A DNA stretch of 64,000 nucleotides from Cavenderia fasciculata (lineage: Eukaryota; Evosea; Eumycetozoa; Acytosteliales; Cavenderiaceae). Made by a program: the position numbers and the translations under genes. The notes beneath the pieces are model-generated. The model ran no database searches, had not been told where the DNA came from, and saw only the letters and a list, made by a program, of their open reading frames with translations. Where the stretch lies: the NCBI RefSeq assembly GCF_000203815.1, contig NW_004457624.1, positions 1,736,001-1,800,000 of the forward strand, in the 5' to 3' direction. Numbering within the stretch: position 1 is the stretch's first letter; each line of letters starts with the position of its first letter. Shown one piece after another: positions 12,204 to 24,383 of this stretch.

Positions 12204-12747
12204 GACTATCCTCTCTTCTACTATATAGTAGAAACCTTTAGCAGAAGCAACCTAACCTTTGAGAAAGAGAAGAAAAGAGTAGAGTCTGACTGACTGTAAA
12301 TGGAGATTTGATTCTCTCTAGTTGTGTGAGTGTGTTGCGTGTGTGTGTGTGTGTGTGTGTGTAAAGAGAATCTAATATTCTCTCTTTTCTTCTTCTTTTA
12401 GATTCTCTCTCTCTCTCTCTCTCTCTTTCAAAAATAATAAATAAATAAATATAAATATTAAATATTAAACTTGATGACGCCTAGACAAAGGTTAGGCTTG
12501 CAAAGATTCAAAAAATTTATTAAAAAAAAAAACAAAAACAAAACATAGAAAGAAAGTTCGCAAGAGATTTGGATCATCAACACTCAACAACAAACATACC
12601 TCAAAAACTTGAAATTCAAAGAAAAAATTTAAACTAAATCATTCTCTCTCTGGATCACTTTCAGCATAATACAATCCACAAATATATATATATATATTTA
12701 TTATTTATATTTATATTTATTATTTATTATTTATATTTATTATTTAT
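12204..12747. repeat. Spacer with (GT)n and (CT)n tracts
   Basis: Upstream region of the CG-1/LRR gene and 3' flank of xpnpep1. It contains a GT run at about 12,335-12,361, a CT run at about 12,403-12,427 and AT-rich tandem TATT-type repeats at about 12,680-12,750. A 15/16-base inverted repeat (12247-12261 against 12486-12501) brackets the simple repeats. No gene recognised. Confidence 0.6.
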
Positions 12748-14791
12748 TTAGAGGGGAATAGTTTTTTTCTTTAAATAATTGATAGTACGATGATCGTTTG
12801 GATCAAGGGTAGGTAAAATCTTTTGAAGTACTTGTTGATGATATTGATTGATGAATGTGATTTCTTTGGTGGTGAGAAGATCCAAGTTGATGAGATCACG
12901 TTCATAGGGGACGACAGTGACACTTTCAAAACCGAGATAAGCACCATTGTTGAATTTGGTTTCAGTTGGTTGTGTGACCATGATATTTTCAATACGAATG
13001 CCAAAGGCACCGGCTTCATAGTAGCCAGGTTCGTTGGTAATGGTCATACCTTGTTGGAAGAGAGTTGGGTTGGGGATGGAACGGTACGAGATGCCTTGTG
13101 GACCCTCATGAACGTTGAGGAACGAGCCGACACCGTGACCGGTACCGTGGGCATAGTCGAGACCGACTTGCCACAAAGACATACGAGCAATACAGTCAAT
13201 GTCACGACCACTAATACGTTGTGGGAATTTGATGATCGAAAGTTGAATGTGACCTTTGAGAACACGCGTGTAACAGTCTTTTTCGTGTTGAGTTGGTTGA
13301 CCATAGTGAGTGGTACGAGTGACATCGGTGGTACCGTCACGGTACTGACCACCAGAGTCGATCAAGTACATTGCCTTTGTAATCTTTTTACAAGTCTCCT
13401 TTTCAGGCTTGTAATGGATGATGGCACCATTACTCTCAATCGATGAAATAGAGTCAAACGAAAGACTGATAAAGTCTTTTTGTCGACTTCTATACTCTTC
13501 AAGTACTTCGGCAACCGAGTATTCTGTCAATTCTGTATTATTCTTGACGACAATCTCTTCCTCCAACCATGCCAAGAATTGAACAAGTGCCGATGCATCA
13601 CGTACATGACATTTACGGAATCCCTCAATCTCTACTTGATTCTTGATGGCTTTGGCCAATTGTACTGGATTTGACTTTTCAATCAATTGACTCTTGTCAA
13701 CCGATCTAAACAATGCCAAACTTGATCTTGGATCCAACCAAATCTTTTTCTTTTCTTGATTGTATTGTGACAGTGTCGAAAAGATCGAGTCATATGGTTT
13801 GATTTGTACCCCTGGTAATTGATTCTTTACATTTTCTGGAATCTTTGATTCAAGAATAAATAATTCAGAACTATCCTTTCCAATAATTGCATATGATATA
13901 AATACTGGATTAAATGATATATCTGATCCTCTTAAATTATATAACCCTAAAAAAGAAACAAAGGAAGATTAATATTGATATCTATATAATATTAATTATA
14001 TTTATCATATATTACTTACAAGCAATTTCATCTAAAGCACTAATAACAATATAATCAGCCTTTTCTTGATCAAGTTGAGATCTTAGAGTTGATAATTTAT
14101 CTTGATATGATTGACCAGTATATTCAATGGCAAGATGGAATACAGGATCGGTTGGATACGATGGGATTGGTTCAACCGATGAAAATGATTCACGTACTTG
14201 ATCGATTAGATTACTTTCATTTAGGTCTACTTGATGTTTTGATTTCTCCAATACCTTTTCAAAACGTTCAGCATAGGATTTGGAGATGAGCTTGCTGTCA
14301 ATACCAACCTTTCCACTACCAGGAGTGAGACGTTTGGCGAGCCATTCTTCAATGGTTGGTTCTCCCTGAACACGATCCTTCATGACAAGCCAGTTTGGTT
14401 CTAGTTGTTGAGCTGCTTGCAACCAGTATCTACCATCGGTCCACAACAAACATTCAGATGTTGTAATGACTGCTGTGCCTGCACTACCAGAGAATCCACT
14501 AATATACTCTCTACGTTTGTCTCTAACTGTAATGTATTCACTTTGATGTGCATCTTCTGATGGTACTACATATGCTGCCAATGACTGTTTCTTCATCAAC
14601 TCTCTCAATCTCTCTACCTTTTCATTAATTGTTACGCTTGGTAATGTCATCTTTAAGAAATTCTTATTACTACTTGTAGTTGAATAATTAAAGAAATATT
14701 TAGATGAACAAAATGAAGAATAAGAAGAAGAAGAATAAGAAGAAGAAGAAGTAAATTTTAATATGCTTCTGGTGAACATGATAAAACACAT
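12748..14791 (-). CDS. xpnpep1: Xaa-Pro aminopeptidase 1 (aminopeptidase P)
   Basis: Manganese metallopeptidase that removes the N-terminal residue before proline. Exon 1 is 14020-14791 and exon 2 is 12748-13946; the junction restores DEIAWLYNLRGSDI, a strongly conserved family segment. The product is 656 aa with creatinase N1 and N2 domains and a pita-bread M24 domain. Metal ligands appear in DSGGQYRDGTTDVTRT, the conserved HGTGHGVGSFLNVHE, NEPGYY and RIEN. The first 47 residues are rich in Ser, Phe, Tyr and Arg/Lys with no acidic residue, resembling a mitochondrial presequence. A second Met at residue 48 (codon at 14648-14650) would give the ordinary cytosolic enzyme. Confidence 0.93.
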
Positions 14792-14862
14792 AAAAATTTT
14801 ATTAAATTTTCTCCTTCAAAAATATCACCAGTTTAAAAAAAAAATATTATTATATTATAAAT

Positions 14863-17800
14863 TTATTCATTTTCATTTTCATTTACTTTTACTTCTTCTT
14901 CTTCTTTTAACTTTTCAATTGATTGAATTTTAGATTTTAATTTTAAAAGAGGTTTAAGGAAACCTTCAGATGGTGGAAGTGTAATTTTAAATATTTCGGT
15001 GTTGGATTGATCGAGAAGTTGGTCGAGTCGAGTGAGGACATCTTTGATCTTGTCATTGATATGATTGGTAATGATCGATTCAAATACAGTTGGTTTGTTG
15101 TTATTATAAAACATTAAAGTTTCCAATGTTAAAAGATACACTTCTTCATTATAGAGTGATGAATTTCTCTTTCCAATAATCGTTCCAAGTTGCGATTCAT
15201 ATCCTGCTTCCAAAAAGTATGGTTCCTTGTATCCTAAAATCAATCCTTGAATACTTATCAATACTTGTAATAAATTTGAAAATCCTGGTTGCCATTGTTC
15301 ATTTTTATTACCATGCCATGTTCCTAATAAACTCACTAAAAATAAATAAAATTAAATTAATAAATTAATAAATTAATAAATAAATATAATTATCTTTAAG
15401 ATACATACAACAAACATTTCCATTTACATAAAGATTTGGATGTAATTTATAAGTAACACTATGATAAAAAACTTTTGGTGGAGCATAGGGATAATTATTT
15501 GGTAAAAAGATATCAAAGATAAAGATACCATTTTCATAAACTGTATCTTCTGGTCCGATGATAAGTGCTTGAAGTAAATTCATCTTTTCACTAAACCCTC
15601 TAACATAAACACCTTTTGGTAATGATGTCTCTAATAATTTAAATTCTTGATTAATTGTTTTTAATAATTTTGTTGTTATTGTCATTTTCTAAAAAAAAAA
15701 TAAAAGAAAAAAAAAGTTAATAAATATTGATATTGATAAATGTTATATTTATACATACCTCTGAATAATAAGCATGATTTTCAATTGATGTTAATAATTG
15801 GAATTTTTGAATACCATTATCATCTAAATCCCCTTGTTTTTCTTCTTCTTCTTCTTTTTCTTTTTTCTCTTGTTGTTTTGGTTGTTCTTGTTGATGATCA
15901 TCACCAACAAGTAAACTTTTTAAAGAATGAATAAAATTACTAATTAAACCTCCTCCTCCTCCACCACCACTCTTTTCTTCTTTTTGTTGATTTTGATCAT
16001 TATCGCTATCACTATTAATTTCCCATTCACCTTCATCATCATCATCATCATCATCTTGATCGTCATCTTCTTCTTCATTTTCTATATCAAAATCATCTTG
16101 ATCGTCATCATTTTGTTCTTCTTCATTATCACTATCATCATCTTCAATAAGACAAAGAGTATATGGAAGAACCTTTTCTTGACAGCCATTATTCCAATTG
16201 ATTAAAAGTCTACATTTATCTCTTCCAACTACTTGTCCAACGATATCTGCTTCCTTTTCAATGAGTGCTGAATCATTCTTGAAAACAAAATCAGATTCAT
16301 CGAAATTATAGTCTACCAAATATTCGATAGAGTATACTGATACATCTTTTTCCTCGGCGCAATCTTCTCGTCCTGGAATATTCCACAAGATTGAACAGGT
16401 ACGAGTTGTTGGATTGTAACTATTGATGACACCCCATTTTGTCTTTTCATCCACTTCAGCAGGTTCAACAACATCTCCTGGGAAATAATCGGTTGCCAAA
16501 CTATCAACTACAACAAAATTGGTTGACAACTCTTCTGTAATCGTACCATCTTGCCATGATATAGTACACCATGTTTTTGTTAAAAATACCATTGCTCCTT
16601 CTTTAATTCCATTACCTGAAAGAAAATAAAAAATAAAAGGTAAGAATCAAAATAACCAGTACTTTTTAATATTTGTTACTCTTTCTAAACATACTATTTA
16701 CAAATAAAACATTTTCACCAATTACTGAAAATTGATAATCATCACTAAATACTATAACTTGATTTGATTTTATAGATGATGGAGGTGGATCAGCATTTTC
16801 ATCCTAAATAAATAAAATAAATAAATATTAAAGTAAAATATATTTTTGTTTTTTTTTTATAACATACAAGATAATAATACCAATTAACTTCCAATTTAGT
16901 TGGAACAACTGTTAAAATGACAAATCTATCTTTACCAAAGGTAATTGTTTTACCTGGACAAGGATTAGAATCAAAAACAGGATCAATAAATATATAATCA
17001 ACTTCTGACGCAGGAATAATTGATCCTCTATTATTTGCTAAATTTCTAACAACTAAATCTTGTTGATACTAAAAGAAAAAAAAAAATATAGGGTTATAAT
17101 TCTTAATTATTATTATTTGTTATTTGTTTTTTTTTTACTTACACCAATAACTCTACCAATAACAGTTTTTGATTTATTCATAACCAATGAATTTGAGAAT
17201 GGAGTAAGTTGGTCGACATGATCCAAATGAAGCATTTGAGAAGGGTCTTGACCAAGGTGAATATTTTGATTTTGAGCGAGGAATGAAAATGGATAGACAG
17301 AGTATTGTTTTCTTGTTGATAATACTTTACCGAGTTGGTGATTCGAATTGGGTATACCAGTTGGTTGTGGTTGTTGAATACGTTGTACAAAATCTGCCAA
17401 ATACAATGTTCTATCTACCAATGTCAATTGTTCGTATTCCATCTCTGTATAGACTGGTGCACGAATCAAATGAACCAATACACCAGTATCTGATTTGAAA
17501 TGATGATGTTTACACTTTTCTCTTAAAATCTCTTCATCTACATCCAAGTGATCAAATTCATTATCCTCATCAAAGTATGTATACCCTGATCTTTTCATTT
17601 CCTCCATTACACTTTGTTTCTTTTTGTTATATTCTTTATCTTCACTATCTTCTTCCTCCTCCTCATTTGTATCTTCTTCATCACTGTCATCTTCTTCTTC
17701 TTCTTCCTCTTCACTATCACTTTCATCTTCATCTGTTATATCATCCAAATCCCATGCAACTCTAAATACAACACCATATTCTATTCTATTATTAATTACA

Positions 17801-17938
17801 TCTAAAAATGATACAACATCTTCTTTAAATATATTCTAAAAAAAACAGAAGAAGAAGGTAAGTTAGAAGGAGGGGGGGGATCAAGATCATATCTTCAATC
17901 TTTAAACATACTTTTTCTACTATTTCATTTGTATTCAT
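14863..17938 (-). CDS. ube2o: UBE2O, large E2/E3 hybrid ubiquitin-conjugating enzyme
   Basis: E3-independent E2 that ubiquitinates orphan and basic proteins. Seven exons close in frame: 17912-17938, 17143-17835, 16868-17068, 16695-16803, 15759-16615, 15409-15688 and 14863-15335, about 879 aa. The N-terminal part has SH3-like conserved regions and two acidic Asp/Glu tracts (about 16,020-16,140 and 17,640-17,740). The C-terminal UBC fold has FDIFLPNNYPYAPPKV, HPNLYVNGNVC with the catalytic Cys, LSLLGTW, and LLQVLISIQGLIL. The last intron falls one base after the catalytic Cys codon. This is smaller than human UBE2O (about 1,290 aa), so some regulatory regions may be reduced. Confidence 0.92.
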
Positions 17939-18088
17939 ATCTTTTATCTCTCTTTATCTCTTCTTACTCTTTATCTATTAATTTATTAAATTAATACGGC
18001 ACTACTATTTTTGTCGTGTTTTCTCGGATTTTAATGAATTCTGCAGTTTTTCAAGTTCCCCAAAAATTAGCTATTTTCTATTTTTTAT

Positions 18089-20690
18089 TTATTTATTAAT
18101 TTTATTTAATTCTTTTTCTTTAATATAGGTTAAAAAAGATTTCATTCTTGGACTTGATTTAACAGTTTTCATATTCCATAGATATCTAATTTCAACCATT
18201 TGACGAATGGAATAGAGGAATTCCAAGATTTGGGTATGACCACGATTGATGGCAACAATGACCGATTCTTTGGAAATGGTTGTGGCACCGACACTTGAAA
18301 GTCCCTTTTTCCATATACTATCAGCCAAATGAACCTTGTTGTGTTGAATGGCATATTCTAGGATTTCTTTCTTTTCAATCATGGTGATCCTAGATCGATT
18401 AAAATAATGTTCGAAAAAGTCCATCTGGTTGTTGGTGATCCACAGCAAAGGGTAAAAGTGTCCAGCTCCAACTGAACTACTTTCAATGTGTGCCAACAAC
18501 ATACGTTGTCCGTAAATATAACATGCCTTGACCACACTATTAATAAAATAGACCTTGTGGTTGTGCATGTTGAAATAGTCTTTACGTGATTTGAGAATAT
18601 AATCAAAGAGTGCAATATCTCCTCTATACCCAATCATGAAATAAATCTCGTTTGATAGTGGTGTATTTCTGTCTGTAATCTCGTTGAAATAATCTATTCT
18701 ACCATTTTGCATATAGTATAGTGGTAGTTGATGGTCTTGCAACTTGGTGGTAGTACTGATACTTGAAAACAATCGCTGTCCACTGTTATCAGGCTTTTTA
18801 GCGTTGGCAATGTAATAGTGAACGATATCGGTGCGGTCGGGTGACTCGGTGTCTTTGAGGGCGTATGCGACTGCCCTGTCCATTTCTTGATGACCTATAT
18901 CCAAGAGGAATGTAAATAAATCGATGGTACACTTTCTAAAGATACAGTCAAAATCAATCAAACATCTAAACGCACTGTGATAGAGTAACTGCAGCATTGA
19001 CAGACTGCCAACATCTACCGATTCCTTGTGGTTTGATAGAACCTCTGGTATTTGATAGTTGCATAGGATCTTGACCAACTCTAATCGATTGTGACCAATG
19101 GCAAAAACAACCAACGATGAAATGAGACGACTAGAGAATGGGATCAGCGAAAGGTTGTTGATAAACCGTTCACTATCATTGATAATGATACTATACTCTA
19201 CTTGCAAGAGTGCATTTGTCTCGTCGTTGAATCGTTGGAAACCTCCTTTATGTTGATTGATCGAGTCGTACAACATTGGTCGATCAAGGAAATATAGTGA
19301 ATTATCTGTAATGATTTGTACATCCACATCCATCAATCTTGCAGATTCATATAATAATATTCTATTTAAATATAATTCCATGGAGTCTTTACAAGAAGAA
19401 GAAGAAGAGGAGGATAATTTTAAATAATTTAAATTTAATTCCAATATTTCATTAAATCTTGATATTACTTGATCATGTCTTTCTGGTTGATTGTCTTTAT
19501 AGTAGAAACCAATAAAAGAAAGTATTGAATTGATGACATTGAAAATAGTTGGTGTCTTTTGATTGAAAAGATGGTTGTTGAATAGGTTGGCATTGTAGAC
19601 TTCACAGAGCCAGGCGATGAATCCAGTTGGTGCAATGTAAATGTTGATGTTTAAAAAGTGGTTTTGAAACAGACCGTACATGGTCTTGGCATCAGTGCCC
19701 GACGACATATAAAAGAGATCGTAAAAGTTGTACTTTTCAAACCGGTGGAAAGGAGGTAGTCGACTAAACATGTATTGTGAAAAGACAACATCATTCGACT
19801 TGAATGCCAATGTCAATAGTTCCTGCGACGAATGGTAACTTTCGACATTGGTCGTTAAAAGTTGAAACTCTCTACCCCAACCATTCAAAGCCAACAATTT
19901 AGTTATACGTGGTACCAAAGGAATGGTAATGCGACGATCATCCAATAACACACCATACAAATCACGTCGATGTGTAGTCACTACACTACTGATAAATGAT
20001 ACACCAATTTGATTCGTATGCATATGATCCAATACCCAAACCAAAGCTTCCACAGACATGTTTGCAATAACCCTTGGATCATCGGTTAGATGACTCTCTA
20101 GTATCGTAATCTTTTCTATTCTCCAATACAACCTAGTATTTGTAAAGTTGGTATCGTTTAATACCACGCTTGCAACCGTTGTAGTCAACCATTCATAGAT
20201 ACCATTGTCGACACTTGCAGATGCAGCAGCCAATATTACATTCCAACAAATCCTTGTTATTCAATGCGACCGATCTTTGAAACAAATCAAGTGCATCAGG
20301 TGTTGTTGACCTACCACCTCTACTAGCAATCAACTTGAATGCTTGTACATTGAACAACAATCTGTGTGGTTGACGTTTCAACTTGTCATCCAACAATCCA
20401 AAGTACCCATTACGAGCCATCCACTCCACAGAGTTTATACGACTATACTTTTGTATTCTTGGATGTACTGTAAATGTAGGTTCTACAAAGTAATTTGTAT
20501 ATCCAATATCTTGTAGTATTTCACCACCATTACTATTATCTTGACAAAATACTATTCTTGTCCAATCAACTCTATCTCTTAATAACTTTATATGTTTTAA
20601 TATTAACCCAAATAGATATTTATTTTTAATTACTTCTATTATATAATGATTATTCATTCTTCTCTTCAAAACTGAATGAAAACATGACAT
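18089..20690 (-). pseudogene. Dictyostelid ankyrin-type repeat protein with one frame break
   Basis: Two overlapping minus-strand frames, 20193-20690 and 18089-20233, read as one protein of about 865 aa. The N-terminus (NNHYIIEVIKNKYLFGLILK) is the opening typical of a large dictyostelid family annotated as ankyrin-repeat proteins. The rest consists of degenerate helical repeats such as IGHNRLELVKILCNYQIPEV and INRGHTQILEFLYSIRQ. The frame changes between about 20,193 and 20,256, inside a run that otherwise fits the family pattern. No plausible GT-AG intron spans it. It is either a sequencing or assembly slip or a recently broken gene; every other position is open. Function unknown. Confidence 0.6.
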
Positions 20691-21041
20691 TGTTCAAAAT
20701 TTAATACGTACTCTCACTTTGTTAAATATAAAAAATAAAATTAAAAAAAATTAAAAAGAAAGAAAGAGAAAGTACTTGGAATAAACATTCATCAATACTC
20801 ATTCACTTTTATTATTATACTTGATTTAAATAAATAAATAAATACATATAATGAATAAAATAGACATACTTTTTTGATGTTGTGGAGTAATTTTTTTATT
20901 TGTTGAAAAAGACGACAAACTTGGAAGAAAACGACTCGCTTCCTTTTTTGTGATCAAATTATTGTTGTATTGTAGTATCTATCTATCTATTTATCTATCT
21001 ATATCTTTTTAGGATAGATAATTAAAAAGTATTCAACCAAC
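20691..21041. promoter_or_regulatory. Divergent promoter region, ankyrin-type gene / nol8
   Basis: A spacer of 351 bp that serves as upstream sequence for both flanking genes. It is AT-rich with tandem ATCT units (about 20,981-21,003) and poly-A/T runs. No specific factor site can be assigned from sequence alone. Confidence 0.4.
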
Positions 21042-23689
21042 ATGGCAGACTATGATATGTTTGATATGATGTCTGACCTCTTGACAGAGGCTCAAGCACA
21101 AGGACAATCACAAAAACAGAATGTTCAAGATTCATATCTAGTCGCTCAACCAAGCAATAGTAGACAAAGAAGACAAGAAAGACAACAACAACAACAACAA
21201 GTACCAGCAGCAGGACAAGAAGAAGAAGATGACGATGAAAATAATGATATCGATGATGACTTGTATGAAGATAAAGCAAAGAGTAAAAGACAAAAGAAAA
21301 AGGAACAAGATAGACAAGAGGAAAGAGAAAAACAACAATATGAACGATACGATCCCAACGCTCCAAAGAAAAGAAAGTATCAAGATGAAGGTGAAGAAGA
21401 AGAACAACAAGTAGAAGGAGAAGAAGGAGAAGAAGAAGAAGAAGAACAAGTAGTTAAAAAGAAAAAGGTTGTACCTGAAATCATATTCCCAGCGGATGTT
21501 AGATTATTCCTCGGAGGATTATCTCTTACTGTCAGTCAAAATGATTTAGATTCGTTATTTAAATCATCGGTTAAAGATTGCGAGGTTCGTAACCTTGAAT
21601 TTGTACATGATGCCATCAAAGGTCATTACAAAGGTTTTGCCTATTCAACCGTTTATTTTGTTGATAAACCTTCTTTATTAAAAAGTTTGTAGAAATATTA
21701 AAAAGTAACAAGTTGTTGATCAATATCTCTCTCTAACCCTCACTTCTTTAGTATTTAATGATTTAAATCAAACAAAATGGAAAGGATCAATGATTACAAT
21801 TCAAAAAGCAAGAGAGAATTATCAAGACAAGTAAGTAAACTATACTTTGGAAATAAGAGATATAATTTGTTTGTTCATAACACTTATATTTTATTTCTTT
21901 TCTATTATTGTTTAGATTAAAGAAAATACATGAAGAAATTGCACAAGATGAATTAAAGGAAAAGGAATTGGAAGAGGAAAGAATGAGAATAGAGGAAGAG
22001 GATTTTATCAAGAGAAGAAATGAAGATGCTGCTATGATGCAAAGCAAGAGAAGAGTAACAAACAAAATCCTCCATTCCTATTTGGACAAGATCAAGAGAA
22101 TGGCTCAAGAATACTATCGTGACAATCCAATTGCTCCAGGTAAATTCTACTTTGACGACAAGAAACAACTCCAAAGAAAGAAAACATCAGTCCTCGACGC
22201 TTTATTGGAGGATGAAGACGAAACCAACAACTATACATCAAACAAGGCTGTTTCATTTGATGATCAACAAGATGGTGACTATGATTATAATGAACAAGAT
22301 CAATATTATAATAATGGTCAAGACAATAGTTATTATAATAACGGATATTATCAAGATCAATATGGACAAGGAGAAGATCAATATTATAATAATGGTCAAG
22401 AAGAAGAAGAAGGAGCAGGAGGAGAAGATTTTGAAATCAAAAAGATGACTAGTGAGGAAGGTGAAAGAAAGAGACAAGAAGCCTTTAAAAAGAGAAGAAT
22501 TGAAATGCAAAAGGCTTCAAAGGCTAATATATACATTACTCACAAGGAAGAGGATCTTGTAACATTTAGTGATGATGAAGATGGTAATCCTAAAGTAAAA
22601 CAACAAGATCTACAACAATATTATGAAGATGATTATAATGGATATGATAATAATAACAATGGTTATAATGGTTATAATGGTTATGATAATAATGGATATG
22701 ATAATAAGAAAAATAATAGAAGAAATGATAAATATCAAAATAATTATGAAAATTATGATAACAATAATAATAACGGATATGGAGATGAAAGTAATAATAA
22801 TGGATATGATAATAATTACAACGGATATGATAACAATAACAATAATGGATATGGTAATGATCAATATTCAAATGATAATAATAACGGATATGATAACAAC
22901 AACAACAATAATAATAGATTTGGTAAAAAGAATGATAGATTTAATAATAATAATTATGATAATAATGGATATGATCAACAACAAGAACAACAACAACCAT
23001 ATGGTCAAAAGAATAATAGATCCAATAATAGAAATAATAATTATCAACAACAACAACAACAAGTTGTACCAGTTGCAAGACCATGGGTTAAAATCCAAAG
23101 ATATGATCCAAATTGTACAAAGAGTCAATCATTTGTTGTCCTTCGTTCTAAAAAGGATAATAGTATTATTCAACCAGCTCAACCTGCACAACCTGCCCAA
23201 CCAGCAAGACCAAAACAACCAGATTTCAGTAGTGAATATGAAATCAATGAAGATGAAGCCAATAATGATGATGACGCTGGATTGACACCCAAACAATTAA
23301 GACAAAAACAACAAAGACAAGAACACAAACTACATAAACAACATCAACAACAAGAACAAGAACCACAACAAAAAGAAGAAACAGCTGCACCAAAAGAAGA
23401 AAAGAAAAAGGAAATTGAAAATCCACTTGCAGCCATCAAAGTCATGTCATCTTGGAAATCATTATTTGCCAAGAAACCAGCAGTAGTCGAACAAGAACAA
23501 CAAGAGGAAAAACCAACCACCACAACATTGGCTGATGAAATTGAACGTCCAGTTGGAGGATTCAATATCTTTTCATTATTTGGTATTAAAAAGGATGAAG
23601 AACCAACTCCTTCTTCTACTACTACAACTGCCACTGCTTCAACTACTACCACCACATCAAGGAAACCAAAGAAATCATTCTTTGAATAA
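21042..23689 (+). CDS. nol8: NOL8-like nucleolar RRM protein
   Basis: Predicted nucleolar RNA-binding protein in ribosome biogenesis. Three exons: 21042-21684, 21752-21830 and 21916-23689, 831 aa. The first donor is GTTTGT rather than GTATGT/GTAAGT; it is chosen because only it restores the frame. The RRM spans about residues 153-245 (VRLFLGGLSLTV, GHYKGFAYSTVYF) and continues into KWKGSMITIQKARENYQDKL, the NOL8 signature in human KWKGGTLQIQLAKESF. Further NOL8-like features are an ERKRQEAFKKRR segment, a YDPNCTKS stretch and a C-terminal GGFNIFSLFG. A run of NGY/NNN repeats at about residues 476-593 looks prion-like. Confidence 0.8.
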
Positions 23690-23714
23690 ATAAAAAAAAA
23701 GAATCCTAAAAGAT

Positions 23715-24160
23715 TTATTGTCTTCCACCAAACCTTTGTCGCTTTAATAAATGAAGATGTCTATTATAATCGACAATATCTATTCCTTGATCTTTGTATT
23801 TTGATTTAACCTTTTCTTCTTCTTTTCCTTGTTTAATTTCTCCATTTTCAAATACATATGTTCCCGCTATATTTCTTGATCTTTGACTTCTTGGTGTTAT
23901 TACTTTTAAGAATCCTAATTTCTTTTTTCCAACTAAATATATATAATATTTTAGTATTCATTCAATATCATCATATATATATATCTAATCATACATTCTA
24001 TACATTGATTGATTTCAAGTTCATTTATTATATTTATATTTGTTCTAAAGGTTGTTTGTACCTCTTTTATTTTTGTTATTTTATCTGTTTGATTTGGTAT
24101 TAAACTAGAATATCTTATTAATTGTCTATATAATGACAATACTTTTTGTTTGGTTGTCAT
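23715..24160 (-). CDS. lyrm1: LYR motif-containing protein 1-like (LYRM1)
   Basis: Small LYR-family protein; relatives bind mitochondrial acyl-carrier protein and help assemble Fe-S or respiratory complexes. Two exons, 23995-24160 and 23715-23932, with a 62-bp intron, give 127 aa, close to human LYRM1. The N-terminus VLSLYRQLIRYSSLI carries the LYR tripeptide, followed by IKEVQTTFRTN and INQCIE as in LYRM1. The C-terminal half is basic and less conserved. The stop lies 25 bp from the nol8 stop on the other strand. Confidence 0.75.
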
Positions 24161-24383
24161 GACCTAGTATATAAGTATATTATAAAACTATCTCTTTGAA
24201 AATAACGAAGATATATGCAGAAACAGTTGAACTTTGATGAAAAAACTTTGAAGGTCGACAATAGTTTACTTTTTTTTTGTTGTTTATTATTATCATCATC
24301 ATCCATTCTATCTATCTCTTTTCTATTTATTCAATATCTCTTTCGAGACGACTCGAGAGTATTACCTATTATAAACATAAAAG

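Noticed and set aside
12823-13446. 207-codon plus-strand ORF
   Set aside because: Antisense shadow of the highly conserved xpnpep1 catalytic domain; composition is not that of an independent protein.
22590-22871. Minus-strand His/Tyr-rich ORF
   Set aside because: Antisense shadow of the NGY repeat of nol8.
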